In this document: piece after piece, positions 50,683 through 63,301 of the stretch | Position numbering within the stretch: position 1 is the stretch's first letter | Layout of the letters: each line of letters begins with the position of its first letter | Origin: Pseudomonas vranovensis DSM 16006 | GTDB lineage: Bacteria > Pseudomonadota > Gammaproteobacteria > Pseudomonadales > Pseudomonadaceae | Length of the DNA stretch: 64,000 nt | Reading direction: 5' to 3' | NCBI RefSeq assembly: GCF_000425805.1 | Contig: NZ_KE384455.1 | Location: 62,001 to 126,000 of the forward strand | Notes under the pieces: generated by a model | Databases searched by the model: none | The model's input: the letters and a program-made list of their open reading frames with translations, nothing else | What the model was told of the DNA's origin: nothing | Translations under genes and position numbers: made by a program

Positions 50683-51996
50683 TCAGGCCAGCGCTTCGGC
50701 CGGCTTGCCCAGCAAACGGTCGCAGACCACGGCCACGGCCAGGGTCACCACCGAGGGGACCAGCCAGGCCAGGCCTTGCTCGCTCAGTGGCAGGTGCGAC
50801 ATCGCATCGGGCAGCACGGACGCAAGGCTGGTGCCCTTGATGGCGTCAATCATGCCGAACAGCAGCGAGACAGCCATGACCGGTGCCAGGATGCGGACTT
50901 GGGAGTTCCACAGATCCTTGCAGAAGCTCAGGCCCACTACCACGATGCACGGTGGGTAAATCGCGGTCAGTACCGGGATCGAGAACATGATCAGCTTGGT
51001 CAGGCCCAGGTTGGAAATCAGCAGCGAAAAGCCGCAGAGGATCACCACCAGGGTGCGGTACGACAGCGGCAGTACCTGGCTGAAGTACTCGGCACAGGCG
51101 CAGGTCAGGCCAACCGCCGTGACCAGGCACGCCAGGGCAATCAGCACCGCAAGAAAGCCGCTGCCCAGGGAGCCGAAGGTGTGCTGTACATACGCATGCA
51201 ACACCGCTGCACCATTGGTCGCGCCAGCGGCGATTTCATGGCTGCTGGCACCCAGCCGGAACAGGCTGATGTACACCAGTGCCAGGCCGACACCAGCGAT
51301 CAGGCCGGCGATGATGGCATAGCGGGTGATCAGCCTAGGCGACTCGACGCCGCGGGAACGGATGGCGTTGACGATAACGATGCCGAATACCAGGGCACCC
51401 AGGGTGTCCATGGTCAGGTAACCATTGATGAAACCTTGGGAGAACGCCGAGGCCTGGTAGGCCGGCTCAGCGTCACCGCTGGTGCCGGCTGGCAGCATGA
51501 AGGCGGCAATGCCCAGCGCAGCCAGGGCAATGATCTTTAGCGGCGCCAGGAAGCGCCCCACGGTGTCCAGCAGCTTGCCGGGGTACATCGACACCGCCAG
51601 CACAATCACGAAGTACACCAGGCTGTAGAGGAACAGCGCTGTCGGGCTTTCACCCGTCAGTGGGGCCACACCTACTTCAAAGGAGACCGTCGCCGTGCGC
51701 GGGGTGGCGAACAACGGGCCGACCGACAGATAGCAGACTGCAGCCAACAGGCCGCCAGCGACTTTGCCGATAGGACTGCTCAATGCGTCCATGCCACCGC
51801 CGACCTTGGCCAGGGCGACCACGGTGATGACCGGCAGGCCTACCGCCGTGATCAGAAAGCCCAGTGCCGCCATCCATACATGAGGACCGGACTGCAGGCC
51901 GACGATCGGCGGGAAGATGATATTGCCCGCACCGACGAACAACGCGAACGTCATAAAACCAAGCGCCAGGATGTCCTGGCCTTTCAACACTTTCAT
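50683..51996 (-). CDS. brnQ: Branched-chain amino-acid transporter BrnQ/BraB
   Basis: A 437-residue sodium-coupled carrier for leucine, isoleucine and valine with about twelve transmembrane helices. The start [20 protein letters not shown] is followed by [17 protein letters not shown], a family signature near residues 20-37. The ATG at 51996 has no Shine-Dalgarno sequence in front of it: TTTCCTTA occupies the site. A long untranslated leader precedes it, and an in-frame extension to 52299 reads through that leader. Confidence 0.93.
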   Translation of the reverse strand: MKVLKGQDILALGFMTFALFVGAGNIIFPPIVGLQSGPHVWMAALGFLITAVGLPVITVVALAKVGGGMDALSSPIGKVAGGLLAAVCYLSVGPLFATPRTATVSFEVGVAPLTGESPTALFLYSLVYFVIVLAVSMYPGKLLDTVGRFLAPLKIIALAALGIAAFMLPAGTSGDAEPAYQASAFSQGFINGYLTMDTLGALVFGIVIVNAIRSRGVESPRLITRYAIIAGLIAGVGLALVYISLFRLGASSHEIAAGATNGAAVLHAYVQHTFGSLGSGFLAVLIALACLVTAVGLTCACAEYFSQVLPLSYRTLVVILCGFSLLISNLGLTKLIMFSIPVLTAIYPPCIVVVGLSFCKDLWNSQVRILAPVMAVSLLFGMIDAIKGTSLASVLPDAMSHLPLSEQGLAWLVPSVVTLAVAVVCDRLLGKPAEALA

Positions 51997-52342
51997 TAAG
52001 GAAATACCACACTTCTGAAATCGGGATTTAGAGAGGGATTTCCCCTTGGGTGAGGGAAAATGTAGCCCGTCCGATGAGACCGGCCCTTTAAAGCATGCCC
52101 GAACCCTTTTGGGGTGCGGACACGAAAGTGGAGACAGTGTAACCAAGTTGCACCGGCTACGCACCGCAGACTGACGAGGTGTCCGATGTGCGCATGTGAT
52201 TGTCGCGAAAGTGACACGACAAAAAGGTACTACCTGGTACAACCACTGGAAGTAGCGGCCTTGTCCCGCGATCAGCGATCCAGAAAGCACAAAGGCCACC
52301 CGAAGGTGGCCTTTGTGGCTGGAGCGAAGTGTCAGCCGAAGC
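51997..52342 (-). promoter_or_regulatory. Long leader region before brnQ
   Basis: The 346 bases between sucD and brnQ hold the sucD terminator at one end. The rest can form an imperfect stem around 52020-52062 (TTTCCC with GGGGAAA on the minus strand) and several short GC stems nearer 52065-52130. No strong promoter hexamers or ribosome site are visible. The start may be controlled by RNA structure, but this is only a suggestion. Confidence 0.35.
52286..52314 (-). terminator. Terminator of the sucCD transcript
   Basis: On the minus strand AAAGGCCACC-TTCG-GGTGGCCTTT is a 10-bp stem with the stable UUCG-type loop, followed by a modest T run. Confidence 0.85.
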
Positions 52343-53227
52343 TTACTTCTTCACTTCCCAGCCAGTCAGCTCGGCCAGGGCCTTGCCGATGTCTGCCAGC
52401 GAACGCACGGTTTTCACACCAGCGTCTTGCAGCGCAGCGAATTTCTCGTCTGCAGTGCCTTTGCCGCCGGAGATGATGGCACCAGCGTGGCCCATACGCT
52501 TGCCCGCAGGAGCGGTCACACCAGCGATGTAGGAAACCACAGGCTTGGTAACGTGTGCTTTGATGTAGGCAGCCGCTTCTTCTTCAGCCGAACCGCCGAT
52601 CTCACCGATCATGACGATCGCTTCGGTCTTCGGGTCTTCCTGGAACAGCTTCAGGATGTCGATGAAGTTGGAGCCTGGAATTGGGTCACCGCCGATACCA
52701 ACGCAGGTGGACTGACCGAAACCGGCGTCAGTGGTCTGCTTGACGGCTTCATAGGTCAGGGTGCCGGAACGCGAAACGATACCGACCTTGCCTGGCAAGT
52801 GGATGTGACCTGGCATGATGCCGATCTTGCACTCGCCCGGAGTGATGACGCCTGGGCAGTTAGGGCCGATCAGGGTAACACCCAGCTCGTCGCACTTGAC
52901 CTTGGCATCCAGCATGTCCAGGGTAGGAATGCCTTCGGTGATGCAGACGATCAGCTTGATACCGCCGAAAGCAGCTTCCAGGATCGAGTCTTTGCAGAAA
53001 GGAGCCGGAACGTAGATGACCGAAGCGTCAGCACCGGTAGCCGCAACGGCTTCTTTGACGGTGTTGAACACTGGCAGGCCCAGGTGAGTGGTACCGCCTT
53101 TGCCTGGGGTCACGCCGCCAACCATCTTGGTGCCGTAGGCGATGGCTTGTTCGGAGTGGAAAGTGCCCTGCGAGCCGGTGAAGCCCTGGCAGATGACTTT
53201 GGTGTCTTTATTGATCAGGACGCTCAT
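52343..53227 (-). CDS. sucD: Succinyl-CoA synthetase, alpha subunit
   Basis: A 294-residue subunit that carries the phosphorylated histidine in [20 protein letters not shown] (His near residue 246). The CoA-binding [20 protein letters not shown] is at residues 16-35. Family length is normal. It overlaps sucC by one base. Confidence 0.97.
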   Translation of the reverse strand: MSVLINKDTKVICQGFTGSQGTFHSEQAIAYGTKMVGGVTPGKGGTTHLGLPVFNTVKEAVAATGADASVIYVPAPFCKDSILEAAFGGIKLIVCITEGIPTLDMLDAKVKCDELGVTLIGPNCPGVITPGECKIGIMPGHIHLPGKVGIVSRSGTLTYEAVKQTTDAGFGQSTCVGIGGDPIPGSNFIDILKLFQEDPKTEAIVMIGEIGGSAEEEAAAYIKAHVTKPVVSYIAGVTAPAGKRMGHAGAIISGGKGTADEKFAALQDAGVKTVRSLADIGKALAELTGWEVKK

Positions 53228-54393
53228 TACTTGCCCTCCGCAGCTTTGACAACTTGTTGAGCAGCGTCGGTCAGGCTGGTTGCCGCAATGATGTTCAAAC
53301 CGCTTTCTGCCAGTACTTTAGCACCCAGTTCAGCGTTGTTGCCTTCCAGGCGAACAACAACCGGTACCTTAACGCCGACTTCTTTCACAGCGCCGATGAT
53401 GCCTTCGGCAATCATGTCGCAGCGAACGATGCCGCCGAAGATGTTGACCAGAACGGCCGCAACATTGCTGTCGGACAGGATGATCTTGAAGGCTTCGGTA
53501 ACGCGCTCTTTGGTAGCACCACCACCTACGTCGAGGAAGTTGGCTGGCTTGCCGCCGTGCAGGTTGACGATGTCCATGGTACCCATGGCCAGGCCAGCAC
53601 CGTTGACCATGCAGCCGATGTTACCTTCCAGGGCCACGTAGTTCAGCTCGAAGCTGGCAGCGTGGGCTTCACGAGGATCGTCCTGGGACGGGTCGTGGAA
53701 GGTTTTCAGCTTAGGCTGACGGTACATTGCGTTGGCGTCGATGTTGATCTTGGCATCGAGGCAGTGCAGGTCGCCGTCGGCCTTGATGACCAGCGGGTTG
53801 ACTTCCAGCAGGGCCAGGTCGTGTTCCTGGAACAGCTTGGCCAGACCTACGAAAATCTTGGCGAACTGTGCAACTTGCTTGCCTTCCAGACCCAGCTGGA
53901 AAGCCAGTTCACGACCCTGGAATGGCTGAGCGCCAACCAGTGGATCGATAGTAGCCTTGATGATCTTCTCAGGAGTGTCGTGAGCGACTTTCTCGATGTC
54001 CACGCCACCTTCGGTGGAGGCCATGAACACGATGCGACGGCTCGAACGGTCGACTACAGCGCCCAGGTACAGCTCTTTGGCGATGTCAGTGCAGGATTCG
54101 ACCAGGATCTTGGTCACTGGCTGACCGTTGGCGTCAGTCTGGTAGGTCACCAGACGCTTGCCCAACCACTGCGCAGCGAACGCCTTGGCGTCTTCCTTGC
54201 TGCGAACCAGCTTGACGCCGCCCGCTTTACCGCGACCACCGGCGTGAACCTGGGCTTTGACAACCCACTCGGTGCCACCGATCTTGTCGCAGGCTTCTGC
54301 TGCAGCTTCAGGGGTGTCGACTGCGAAACCCTTGGATACTGGCAGGCCGTATTCAGCGAACAGCTGCTTACCCTGATACTCGTGAAGATTCAT
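53227..54393 (-). CDS. sucC: Succinyl-CoA synthetase, beta subunit
   Basis: A 388-residue nucleotide-binding subunit with ATP-grasp domain. [20 protein letters not shown] is the canonical start, [19 protein letters not shown] near residue 45, and the C-terminal [20 protein letters not shown] is the CoA-site region. The gap to lpd is 175 bases. Confidence 0.97.
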   Translation of the reverse strand: MNLHEYQGKQLFAEYGLPVSKGFAVDTPEAAAEACDKIGGTEWVVKAQVHAGGRGKAGGVKLVRSKEDAKAFAAQWLGKRLVTYQTDANGQPVTKILVESCTDIAKELYLGAVVDRSSRRIVFMASTEGGVDIEKVAHDTPEKIIKATIDPLVGAQPFQGRELAFQLGLEGKQVAQFAKIFVGLAKLFQEHDLALLEVNPLVIKADGDLHCLDAKINIDANAMYRQPKLKTFHDPSQDDPREAHAASFELNYVALEGNIGCMVNGAGLAMGTMDIVNLHGGKPANFLDVGGGATKERVTEAFKIILSDSNVAAVLVNIFGGIVRCDMIAEGIIGAVKEVGVKVPVVVRLEGNNAELGAKVLAESGLNIIAATSLTDAAQQVVKAAEGK

Positions 54394-54515
54394 GCTTTTT
54401 ACCGTCTTCGTTAGGTACTGCGCTTCGGCGCTGCGCTCTTTCAGAGTGCCGCGCCACCTGTGACCACTTGCCCCCGGTATGCTCCGGGAGTTCGAGTCCG
54501 GCGGACGTTCCGCGG

Positions 54516-54539
54516 TGAGTCATGCACGCAAGACTCACG
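54516..54539. repeat. Hairpin in the lpd-sucC gap
   Basis: GTGAGTC and GACTCAC form a perfect 7-bp stem around a 10-base loop, 30 bases after the lpd stop. No T run follows. Confidence 0.5.
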
Positions 54540-54568
54540 ACGGGCTGCCCGCCGTGGTTTCTTATTGT

Positions 54569-56017
<1,449 letters not shown>

Positions 56018-56031
56018 TTAGCTTCAAGCCA

Positions 56032-56089
56032 CAAGCTGCAAGCGGCAAGACGACCGGCTTCTGAGGTGAAGCCTGTCGCTTGCAGCTTG
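56032..56089. repeat. Nested hairpin in the sucB-lpd gap
   Basis: CAAGCTGCAAGCG (56032-56044) and CGCTTGCAGCTTG (56077-56089) form a perfect 13-bp outer stem, with an inner GGCTTC/GAAGCC stem at 56056-56073. No T run follows in the direction of the operon. The sequence resembles a repeat common in Pseudomonas intergenic regions. Confidence 0.6.
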
Positions 56090-56099
56090 CAGCTGTTTT

Positions 56100-57320
56100 T
56101 TAGATGTCCAGCAGCAGACGAGCCGGGTCTTCCAGCAGGTTCTTGATGGTCACCAGGAAGGTCACGGCCTCTTTACCGTCGATCAGACGGTGATCGTAGG
56201 ACAGCGCCAGGTACATCATTGGGCGGATCACGACCTGACCGTTAACGGCCATAGGGCGCTGGATGATGTTGTGCATGCCCAGGATAGCGGCCTGTGGCGG
56301 GTTGACGATCGGGGTCGACATCATCGAACCGAAGGTACCACCGTTGGTGATGGTGAAAGTACCGCCGGTCATTTCGTCGATCGACAGTTTGCCGTCACGG
56401 GCTTTCTTGCCGAAGGTGGCGATGCCGTTCTCGATTTCGGCCAGGCTCATCAGCTCGGCGTTACGCAGAACAGGCACGACCAGACCACGGTCGCTGGAAA
56501 CGGCAACGCCGATGTCCGCGTAGCCGTGGTAGACGATATCCGAACCGTCGATCGAGGCGTTGACAGCCGGGAAGCGCTTCAGTGCTTCGGTGGCCGCCTT
56601 GACGAAGAACGACATGAAGCCCAGGCGTACGCCGTTGTGGGTCTTCTCGAACAGGTCCTTGTACTTCGAACGCAGGGCCATGACTTCGGTCATGTCGACT
56701 TCGTTGAAGGTGGTCAACATGGCCATGTTCGACTGTGCTTCGACCAGACGCTTGGCAACGGTGGCACGTACGCGAGTCATCGGTACACGCTTCTCGGTGC
56801 GGTCACCAGTGGCGACAACAGGAGCGGCGGCAGCAGCGGTAGGTTTGGCGGCTGGAGCGGCAGCCGGAGCGGATTTCTTCGCTTCGATGGCAGCTACAAC
56901 GTCTTCCTTGGTGATGCGACCGTCTTTACCGGTGCCCTTGATGCTGTTCAGGGCGATGCCGTTCTCTTCAGCCAGCTTGCGGGCAGCTGGCGCGCCAATG
57001 GCGTCTTCGTCCGAAGCAGCAGCGGCTGGAGCAGCAGCGGCAGCCGGAGCGGCGGCAGCGGCTGGAGCGGCGGCAGCAACACCGCCCTCCTCGATCGAAC
57101 CCAGGACTTCGTCGGACAGGACAGTTTCGCCCTCGCCCTTGACGATTGCGCCCAGCACGCCGTCAGCGGTAGCCAGTACTTCCAGGACAACCTTGTCGGT
57201 CTCGATGTCGACGATCAGTTCGTCACGCTTGACGGCTTCGCCCGGTTGCTTGTGCCAGGTGGCAACGGTGCCATCGGCAACCGATTCCGGGAAAGTAGGG
57301 GCTTTGATCTCGATAGCCAT
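56100..57320 (-). CDS. sucB: 2-oxoglutarate dehydrogenase E2, dihydrolipoyl succinyltransferase
   Basis: A 406-residue core enzyme. The lipoyl domain is at residues 1-75 with the lipoylated lysine in ETDKVVLEV near residue 43, followed by an Ala/Pro linker (about residues 80-105) and the peripheral-subunit-binding domain ([19 protein letters not shown]). The catalytic domain ends in [14 protein letters not shown] with the active-site histidine. Confidence 0.97.
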   Translation of the reverse strand: MAIEIKAPTFPESVADGTVATWHKQPGEAVKRDELIVDIETDKVVLEVLATADGVLGAIVKGEGETVLSDEVLGSIEEGGVAAAAPAAAAAPAAAAAPAAAASDEDAIGAPAARKLAEENGIALNSIKGTGKDGRITKEDVVAAIEAKKSAPAAAPAAKPTAAAAAPVVATGDRTEKRVPMTRVRATVAKRLVEAQSNMAMLTTFNEVDMTEVMALRSKYKDLFEKTHNGVRLGFMSFFVKAATEALKRFPAVNASIDGSDIVYHGYADIGVAVSSDRGLVVPVLRNAELMSLAEIENGIATFGKKARDGKLSIDEMTGGTFTITNGGTFGSMMSTPIVNPPQAAILGMHNIIQRPMAVNGQVVIRPMMYLALSYDHRLIDGKEAVTFLVTIKNLLEDPARLLLDI

Positions 57321-57362
57321 TATCAGTGGTTCCTTAAATTCGGTTTCTAGTGCGCGATGGCA

Positions 57363-60194
57363 TTAAACAGTGAAGGCATCTTGCAGCAGTTTTTCCTGCT
57401 GCTCGGCGTGCATCGAAGCGTAGCCACAAGCAGGTGCTGCCGAGGCATCACGGCCCGCGTACTCCAGAACCAGTTCTTTATTGTGGCGGGTCAGGATACG
57501 GCGCATGTGGTGCTGGCTGCTGTACCAGGCGCCCTGGTTCATCGGCTCTTCCTGGCACCACACCACATCCTTGAGATTGGTGTACGGCGCGAGGATCTCG
57601 ACCAGATCGTCCTCAGGGAATGGATACAGCTGCTCGATACGCACGATGGCGATGTCTTCGCGGCCTTCGGCACGGCGTTTTTCCAGCAGATCGTAGTAGA
57701 CCTTGCCGCTGCACAGGACCAGGCGAGTGACCTTTTTCGGATCGAGGGTATCGATTTCCGGGATCACGGTCTGGAACGAGCCTTCGGCCAGTTCTTCCAG
57801 GGTCGAGATGGCCAGCTTGTGGCGCAGCAGCGACTTCGGTGTCAGTACGATCAGCGGCTTACGCAGCGGACGGATGACCTGGCGACGCAACAGGTGGTAG
57901 ATCTGAGCCGGCGTGGTCGGTACGCAGACCTGGACGTTGTGCTCGGCGCACAGCTGCAGGTAACGCTCCAGACGTGCCGAGGAGTGCTCAGGCCCCTGCC
58001 CTTCATAACCGTGTGGCAGCAGCATGGTCAGACCGCACAGACGGCCCCACTTGTGCTCACCGCTGGTGATGAACTGGTCGACAACCACCTGGGCACCGTT
58101 GGCGAAGTCGCCGAACTGGGCTTCCCAGATCACCAGCGCGTTTGGCTGGGTGGTCGAGTAACCGTACTCGAATGCCAGTACCGCTTCTTCGGACAGGAAC
58201 GAATCGTACAGGTCGAAACGTGGCTGACCTTTATAGAGGTTCTGCAGCGGGATGTAGGTGCTGGCGTCTTTCTGGTTGTGCAACACCGCATGGCGGTGAG
58301 AGAACGTGCCGCGACCGATATCCTGACCCGTCATACGAATCGGGTGACCTTCGAATGCCAGGGTGGCGTACGCCATGGTTTCGGCGTAACCCCAGTTGAT
58401 CGGCAAGCCACCGGCCTGCATCTTCTGGCGGTCTTCGTAGATCTTGGAGACCTGACGCTGAACCACGAAGCCTTCCGGCAACTCCAGCAGCTTGGCCGAC
58501 AGTTCCTGCAGGGTCTTCAGGTCGAAGCGGGTGTCATGACGCGCGGTCCAGGCATGACCCAGGTACGGACGCCAGTCCACGAACAGCTCTTTGTTCGGCT
58601 CTTTGACCAGGCTCTTCACTACGTGCAGGCCGTTGTCCAGCGCATTGCGGTACTCGTCGACCTTGGCCTGGACGCGGTCCAGATCAAGACGGCCGGCCTG
58701 GATCAGGCTGTCGGCGTACAGCTCGCGCGTGGTGCGCTGCTTGGAGATCTGCTGGTACATCAACGGCTGGGTGCCATTCGGCTCGTCGGCCTCGTTGTGG
58801 CCGCGACGACGGTAGCAGACCAGGTCGATAACCACGTCACGCTTGAACTGCATGCGGTAGTCGACGGCCAGCTGGGTCACGAACAGAACGGCCTCAGGGT
58901 CGTCACCGTTAACGTGCAGGATCGGCGCCTGGATCATCTTGGCGACGTCGGTGCAGTACTCGGTGGAGCGCGAGTCCAGCGGGTTGCTGATGGTGAAACC
59001 AACCTGGTTGTTGATCACGATGTGCACGGTACCGCCGGTCTTGAAACCGCGGGTCTGCGACATCTGGAAGGTTTCCATCACCACGCCCTGACCTGCGAAT
59101 GCAGCGTCACCGTGGATGGAGATCGGCAGCACCTTGTCACCAACGGAATCGTTGCGACGGTCCTGACGGGCACGTACCGAACCCTCTACCACTGGCGAGA
59201 CAATTTCCAGGTGCGAAGGGTTGAACGCCATGGCCAGGTGGACTTCGCCGCCGGCAGTCATCACGTTGGACGAGAAGCCCTGGTGATATTTAACGTCACC
59301 GGAACCCAGCTCGACCTTCTTCTTACCTTCGAACTCGTCGAACAGGTCGCGCGGGTTCTTGCCGAAGGTGTTGACCAGCACGTTCAGACGGCCACGGTGG
59401 GCCATGCCGATCACAACTTCCTTGGTGCCATAGGAACCGGAACGCTGAATCAGCTCGTCCAGCATCGGAATCAGGCTTTCGCCGCCTTCCAGGCCGAAAC
59501 GCTTGGTGCCCGGGTATTTGGTACCCAGGTACTTCTCCAGGCCTTCTGCTGCGGTCACACGCTCGAGCAGGTGGCTCTGGATATCTGCCGAGAAAGCCGG
59601 GCGCCCACGAACGCTCTCCAGACGCTGCTGGAACCAGCTGCGTTGCTCGGAGTCGACGATGTGGGTGAATTCGGCGCCAATGGTGCGGCAATATGTCTGC
59701 TGCAAAGCGTCGAAGATTTCGCGTAGGCTCGCTTCCTCTTTGCCGATGAACAGGTCGCCGGCACGGAAGGTCGTATCAAGATCGGCATTGGTCAAGCCGT
59801 AGTGATTGATCGACAGGTCTACTGGCGCAGGGCGCTGCCACAACCCCAGGGGGTCGAGCTTAGCGGCTTGGTGGCCGCGCATACGGTAGGCCTGGATCAG
59901 ACGCAATACTTCAACCTGCTTCTTCTCGTGTTCACTGCTCACGCTCCCGGCGGAAACCGGTTGGGCGCGGCGCTGGTTCTTTGCCAGCAGTACGAAATGG
60001 TCGCGGATTGTAGAGTGCGATACATCGGTAGCGGTGCTGCCTTCGGCGGGCAACTTCTGGAAGTAAGTGCGCCACTCTTCTGGCACAGCGTTAGGGTCGT
60101 GCAGGTAGAGCTCGTAGAGCTCTTCCACATATGCAGCGTTACCACCTGAAAGGTGGGCGCTTTCCCACATGCGCTGCATCACGCTTTCTTGCAT
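57363..60194 (-). CDS. sucA: 2-oxoglutarate dehydrogenase E1 component
   Basis: A 943-residue thiamine-pyrophosphate enzyme that decarboxylates 2-oxoglutarate and succinylates E2. IGMAHRGRLNVLVNTFGK near residue 255 and HGDAAFAGQGVVMETFQMS near residue 365 are TPP-site motifs, and the C-terminal WCQEEPMNQGAWY is conserved. Length is normal. A 42-base gap separates it from sucB. Confidence 0.97.
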   Translation of the reverse strand: MQESVMQRMWESAHLSGGNAAYVEELYELYLHDPNAVPEEWRTYFQKLPAEGSTATDVSHSTIRDHFVLLAKNQRRAQPVSAGSVSSEHEKKQVEVLRLIQAYRMRGHQAAKLDPLGLWQRPAPVDLSINHYGLTNADLDTTFRAGDLFIGKEEASLREIFDALQQTYCRTIGAEFTHIVDSEQRSWFQQRLESVRGRPAFSADIQSHLLERVTAAEGLEKYLGTKYPGTKRFGLEGGESLIPMLDELIQRSGSYGTKEVVIGMAHRGRLNVLVNTFGKNPRDLFDEFEGKKKVELGSGDVKYHQGFSSNVMTAGGEVHLAMAFNPSHLEIVSPVVEGSVRARQDRRNDSVGDKVLPISIHGDAAFAGQGVVMETFQMSQTRGFKTGGTVHIVINNQVGFTISNPLDSRSTEYCTDVAKMIQAPILHVNGDDPEAVLFVTQLAVDYRMQFKRDVVIDLVCYRRRGHNEADEPNGTQPLMYQQISKQRTTRELYADSLIQAGRLDLDRVQAKVDEYRNALDNGLHVVKSLVKEPNKELFVDWRPYLGHAWTARHDTRFDLKTLQELSAKLLELPEGFVVQRQVSKIYEDRQKMQAGGLPINWGYAETMAYATLAFEGHPIRMTGQDIGRGTFSHRHAVLHNQKDASTYIPLQNLYKGQPRFDLYDSFLSEEAVLAFEYGYSTTQPNALVIWEAQFGDFANGAQVVVDQFITSGEHKWGRLCGLTMLLPHGYEGQGPEHSSARLERYLQLCAEHNVQVCVPTTPAQIYHLLRRQVIRPLRKPLIVLTPKSLLRHKLAISTLEELAEGSFQTVIPEIDTLDPKKVTRLVLCSGKVYYDLLEKRRAEGREDIAIVRIEQLYPFPEDDLVEILAPYTNLKDVVWCQEEPMNQGAWYSSQHHMRRILTRHNKELVLEYAGRDASAAPACGYASMHAEQQEKLLQDAFTV

Positions 60195-60387
60195 GCTTGG
60201 TCACCCTCGGTTAGGGGACGGATCGGCGAGAGCCACAGCAAGCCTGGAAAAGTCCTAATGCAGCGACCGAACCAAGCCACCAAGGATCCCACAGATTTTC
60301 CGGGTACCAGCCCGGAAGCCCCTGCTGGTCTCATATCTTCATAGGTAAAAGCTCGGGCTTTATGAGCCCTTGCTCGAGTTTCACCTT

Positions 60388-60409
60388 GGTGCGGGCAAAG
60401 GCCCGCACC
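60388..60409. repeat. Hairpin in the sdhB-sucA gap
   Basis: GGTGCGGGC and GCCCGCACC form a perfect 9-bp stem around AAAG, in the 245-base gap between the sdhB stop and the sucA start. No T run follows on the operon strand. The gap otherwise shows nothing I can name. Confidence 0.55.
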
Positions 60410-60439
60410 TCGGCGTGCTACGGGTACAACACTTTTGAA

Positions 60440-61144
60440 TCAGGTACCGCTTTGCAGCAGCATGTTACGTACGTGACCGATTGCCTTGGTCGGGTTCAGA
60501 CCTTTAGGGCAAACGTTTACGCAGTTCATGATTCCGCGGCAGCGGAACACGCTGAACGGGTCGTCCAGCGAAGCCAGACGCTCCTGGGTCTTGGTGTCAC
60601 GGCTGTCGGCCAGGAAGCGATAGGCCTGCAACAGTGCAGCTGGACCCAGGAACTTGTCAGGGTTCCACCAGAACGATGGGCAAGACGTCGAGCAGCAAGC
60701 ACACAGGATGCACTCGTACAGACCGTCCAGCTTCTCACGCTCTTCAGGCGACTGCAGACGCTCGATGGCCGGAGCCGGCGTGTCGTTCTGCAGGAATGGC
60801 TTCACCTTCTCGTACTGCTTGTAGAAGATGCTCATATCGACGACCAGGTCACGAATCACCGGCAATCCAGGCAATGGACGGATGACCAGCTTGTTGCGCT
60901 TGACCACTGCCGACAGCGGCGTGATGCAGGCCAGACCGTTCTTGCCGTTGATGTTCATACCGTCGGAACCGCAAACACCTTCGCGGCAAGAACGACGATA
61001 CGAGAAACCTTCATCCTGTTCTTTGATCAGCGCCAACACATCCAGCACCATCAGGTCTTTGCCACCGGTATCGACCTGGAACGTCTGCATTTTCGGCGCA
61101 GAGTCGGTATCGGGGTTGTAACGATAGACTTCGACTTGCAACAT
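60440..61144 (-). CDS. sdhB: Succinate dehydrogenase iron-sulfur subunit
   Basis: A 234-residue electron carrier with three Fe-S clusters: the 2Fe-2S site CREGVCGSDGMNINGKNGLAC near residues 55-75, then CILCACCSTSCPSF and CRGIMNCVNVCPKGLNP for the other two. The ATG at 61144 is preceded by AAGGGG; a GTG three codons earlier (61153) is less likely. Confidence 0.97.
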   Translation of the reverse strand: MLQVEVYRYNPDTDSAPKMQTFQVDTGGKDLMVLDVLALIKEQDEGFSYRRSCREGVCGSDGMNINGKNGLACITPLSAVVKRNKLVIRPLPGLPVIRDLVVDMSIFYKQYEKVKPFLQNDTPAPAIERLQSPEEREKLDGLYECILCACCSTSCPSFWWNPDKFLGPAALLQAYRFLADSRDTKTQERLASLDDPFSVFRCRGIMNCVNVCPKGLNPTKAIGHVRNMLLQSGT

Positions 61145-61156
61145 AGCGACCACCCC

Positions 61157-62929
61157 TTAGTAAGTCCGGACTTTTGGCTCGAAAGCCGGTACGGTTTTCG
61201 GCGCGAAGTTGACAGCGCGCTTGGCAACCCGCTTCTCGCCCGGGAAGTACAGGGTATGGCACAGCCAGTTTTCGTCGTCACGGTCTTCGAAGTCTTCACG
61301 GGCGTGAGCACCGCGGGACTCTTTACGGACTTCTGCAGCAATTGCAGTGGCTTCAGCGACTTCCAGCAGGTTCTGCAGCTCCAGCGCTTCGATACGCGCG
61401 GTGTTGAAGGCCTGGGACTTGTCGTTGATTTTGACGTTGGCGATACGCTCGCGCAGCTGGGCCAGCTGCTCGATACCCTTCTGCATGTATTCGCCAGTAC
61501 GGAATACACCGAAGTAGTTCTGCATGCAGCTTTGCAGCTCGCGACGCAGGGTAGCCACGTCTTCGCCGGTGTTGCGCTCGTTGAGCTTGTTCAGGCGGCT
61601 CAGGGCAACATCGATGTCGGTGTCGCTGGCGTCGAGGTATTCGATACCGTCGGTCAGCGCCTTTTCCAGGTGCAGGCCGGCAGCGCGACCGAAGACCACC
61701 AGGTCGAGCAGCGAGTTGCCGCCCAGGCGGTTGGCACCGTGAACCGATACGCACGCCACTTCACCTACCGCGAACAGACCTGGAATGATCTGGTCTTCGC
61801 CATTGGCGTCCTGGGTCATTGCCTGGCCATGAATGTTGGTGGCAACGCCGCCCATCATGTAGTGGCAGGTTGGAACGACTGGCACCGGGGCGACGACAGG
61901 GTCGACGTGAGCGAAGGTCTTGGACAGTTCACAGATACCTGGCAGGCGGCTGTGCAGTACCTCTTCACCCAAGTGGTCGAGCTTGAGCATCACGTGGTCG
62001 CCATCAGGGCCACAGCCGTTGCCGGCAATGATCTCTTTAACCATGGAGCGGGCCACAACGTCACGACCCGCGAGGTCCTTGGCGTTAGGCGCATAGCGCT
62101 CCATGAAACGCTCGCCGTGCTTGTTGATGAGGTAACCACCCTCACCACGACAACCTTCGGTAACCAGTACACCCGCGCCGGCGATGCCGGTTGGGTGGAA
62201 CTGCCACATTTCGATGTCTTGCACCGGGACGCCTGCACGCAGCGCCATGCCGACGCCGTCACCGGTGTTGATCAGGGCATTGGTGGTGGATGCGTAGATA
62301 CGACCTGCACCGCCGGTGGCCAGTACGGTGGCCTTGGACTTGATGTACAGGGTTTCGCCGGTTTCGATGCAGATGGCGATCACACCGACGAACGCGCCTT
62401 CCTGGTTCTTCACCAGGTCAACAGCGTAGTACTCGTTCAGGAAGGTGGTGCCTGCCTTCAGGTTGCCCTGGTACAGGGTGTGCAGCAGCGCGTGACCGGT
62501 ACGGTCGGAAGCTGCACAGGTACGGGCGGCCTGACCACCTTTACCGTAGTCCTTGGACTGACCACCGAATGGACGCTGGTAGATACGGCCGGTTTCGGTA
62601 CGCGAGAACGGCAGACCCATGTGGTCCAGCTCGAATACGGCTGCAGGGCCTTCTTGACACATATATTCGATAGCGTCCTGGTCACCGATGTAGTCGGAAC
62701 CCTTGACGGTATCGTACATGTGCCAGCGCCAGTCATCGTTCGGGTCGGCCGAAGCGATGGCGCAGGTGATGCCACCCTGGGCCGATACGGTGTGCGAACG
62801 GGTCGGGAAAACCTTGGTGATCACGGCAGTCTTGTGACCGCCCTGGGCCAGCTGCAGCGCAGCGCGCATGCCGGCACCGCCACCACCGATGATGATGGCG
62901 TCGAATGAAATCGTTGGAATGTTAGCCAT
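61157..62929 (-). CDS. sdhA: Succinate dehydrogenase flavoprotein subunit
   Basis: A 590-residue subunit with covalent FAD. The histidine that holds FAD is in [14 protein letters not shown] near residues 45-58, with FAD motif [20 protein letters not shown] at residues 11-30 and the active-site [20 protein letters not shown] near residue 240. It lies 12 bases from sdhB and 3 bases from sdhD. Confidence 0.97.
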   Translation of the reverse strand: MANIPTISFDAIIIGGGGAGMRAALQLAQGGHKTAVITKVFPTRSHTVSAQGGITCAIASADPNDDWRWHMYDTVKGSDYIGDQDAIEYMCQEGPAAVFELDHMGLPFSRTETGRIYQRPFGGQSKDYGKGGQAARTCAASDRTGHALLHTLYQGNLKAGTTFLNEYYAVDLVKNQEGAFVGVIAICIETGETLYIKSKATVLATGGAGRIYASTTNALINTGDGVGMALRAGVPVQDIEMWQFHPTGIAGAGVLVTEGCRGEGGYLINKHGERFMERYAPNAKDLAGRDVVARSMVKEIIAGNGCGPDGDHVMLKLDHLGEEVLHSRLPGICELSKTFAHVDPVVAPVPVVPTCHYMMGGVATNIHGQAMTQDANGEDQIIPGLFAVGEVACVSVHGANRLGGNSLLDLVVFGRAAGLHLEKALTDGIEYLDASDTDIDVALSRLNKLNERNTGEDVATLRRELQSCMQNYFGVFRTGEYMQKGIEQLAQLRERIANVKINDKSQAFNTARIEALELQNLLEVAEATAIAAEVRKESRGAHAREDFEDRDDENWLCHTLYFPGEKRVAKRAVNFAPKTVPAFEPKVRTY

Positions 62930-62932
62930 GAA

Positions 62933-63301
62933 TCAGATACCCCAGAGAATCTGCACACCCCAGACGAAGTACGCGAACATCGCGACACCACATACCGCCT
63001 GGAACAGGAAACGTACGGCAGTCGCCGACTTGCCCAGCGCCATCGGCGTCAGGTAGTCGGTGGCAATGGTCCACATGCCGACCCAGGCGTGAGCGCCCAG
63101 GGCAACCAGTGCCAGCAGACTGAAGATACGCATCGCGTTGTTGGAGAACAGAGCGTGCCACTGGGCAAACTCGATGCCCGGGTGCGCGACCAGGTATCCG
63201 ATCAGGAAAATGAAATAAGCCGCGAGAACGACCGCAGAAACGCGCTGCGCCATCCAGTCATAGAGGCCCGAACGCGAGAGGTTCGTGACGTTGGTTACCA
63301 T
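62933..63301 (-). CDS. sdhD: Succinate dehydrogenase membrane anchor, subunit D
   Basis: A 122-residue anchor with three transmembrane helices (SAVVLAAYFIFLIGYLVA, FSLLALVALGAHAWVGMWTI, FLFQAVCGVAMFAYFVWGV). The haem or quinone-site histidine lies in ALGAHAWVGMW near residue 73. The ATG at 63301 overlaps sdhC by 7 bases. Confidence 0.95.
   Translation of the reverse strand: MVTNVTNLSRSGLYDWMAQRVSAVVLAAYFIFLIGYLVAHPGIEFAQWHALFSNNAMRIFSLLALVALGAHAWVGMWTIATDYLTPMALGKSATAVRFLFQAVCGVAMFAYFVWGVQILWGI

Noticed and set aside
52000-52299. Reading frame extending brnQ upstream
   Set aside because: It crosses stem-forming leader sequence and the sucD terminator region and has no transporter-like helices.
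57357-62908. Plus-strand open frames of 789 and 848 codons opposite sucA and sdhAB
   Set aside because: Antisense shadows of well-recognised enzymes, with His/Val/Leu-rich composition caused by codon bias.
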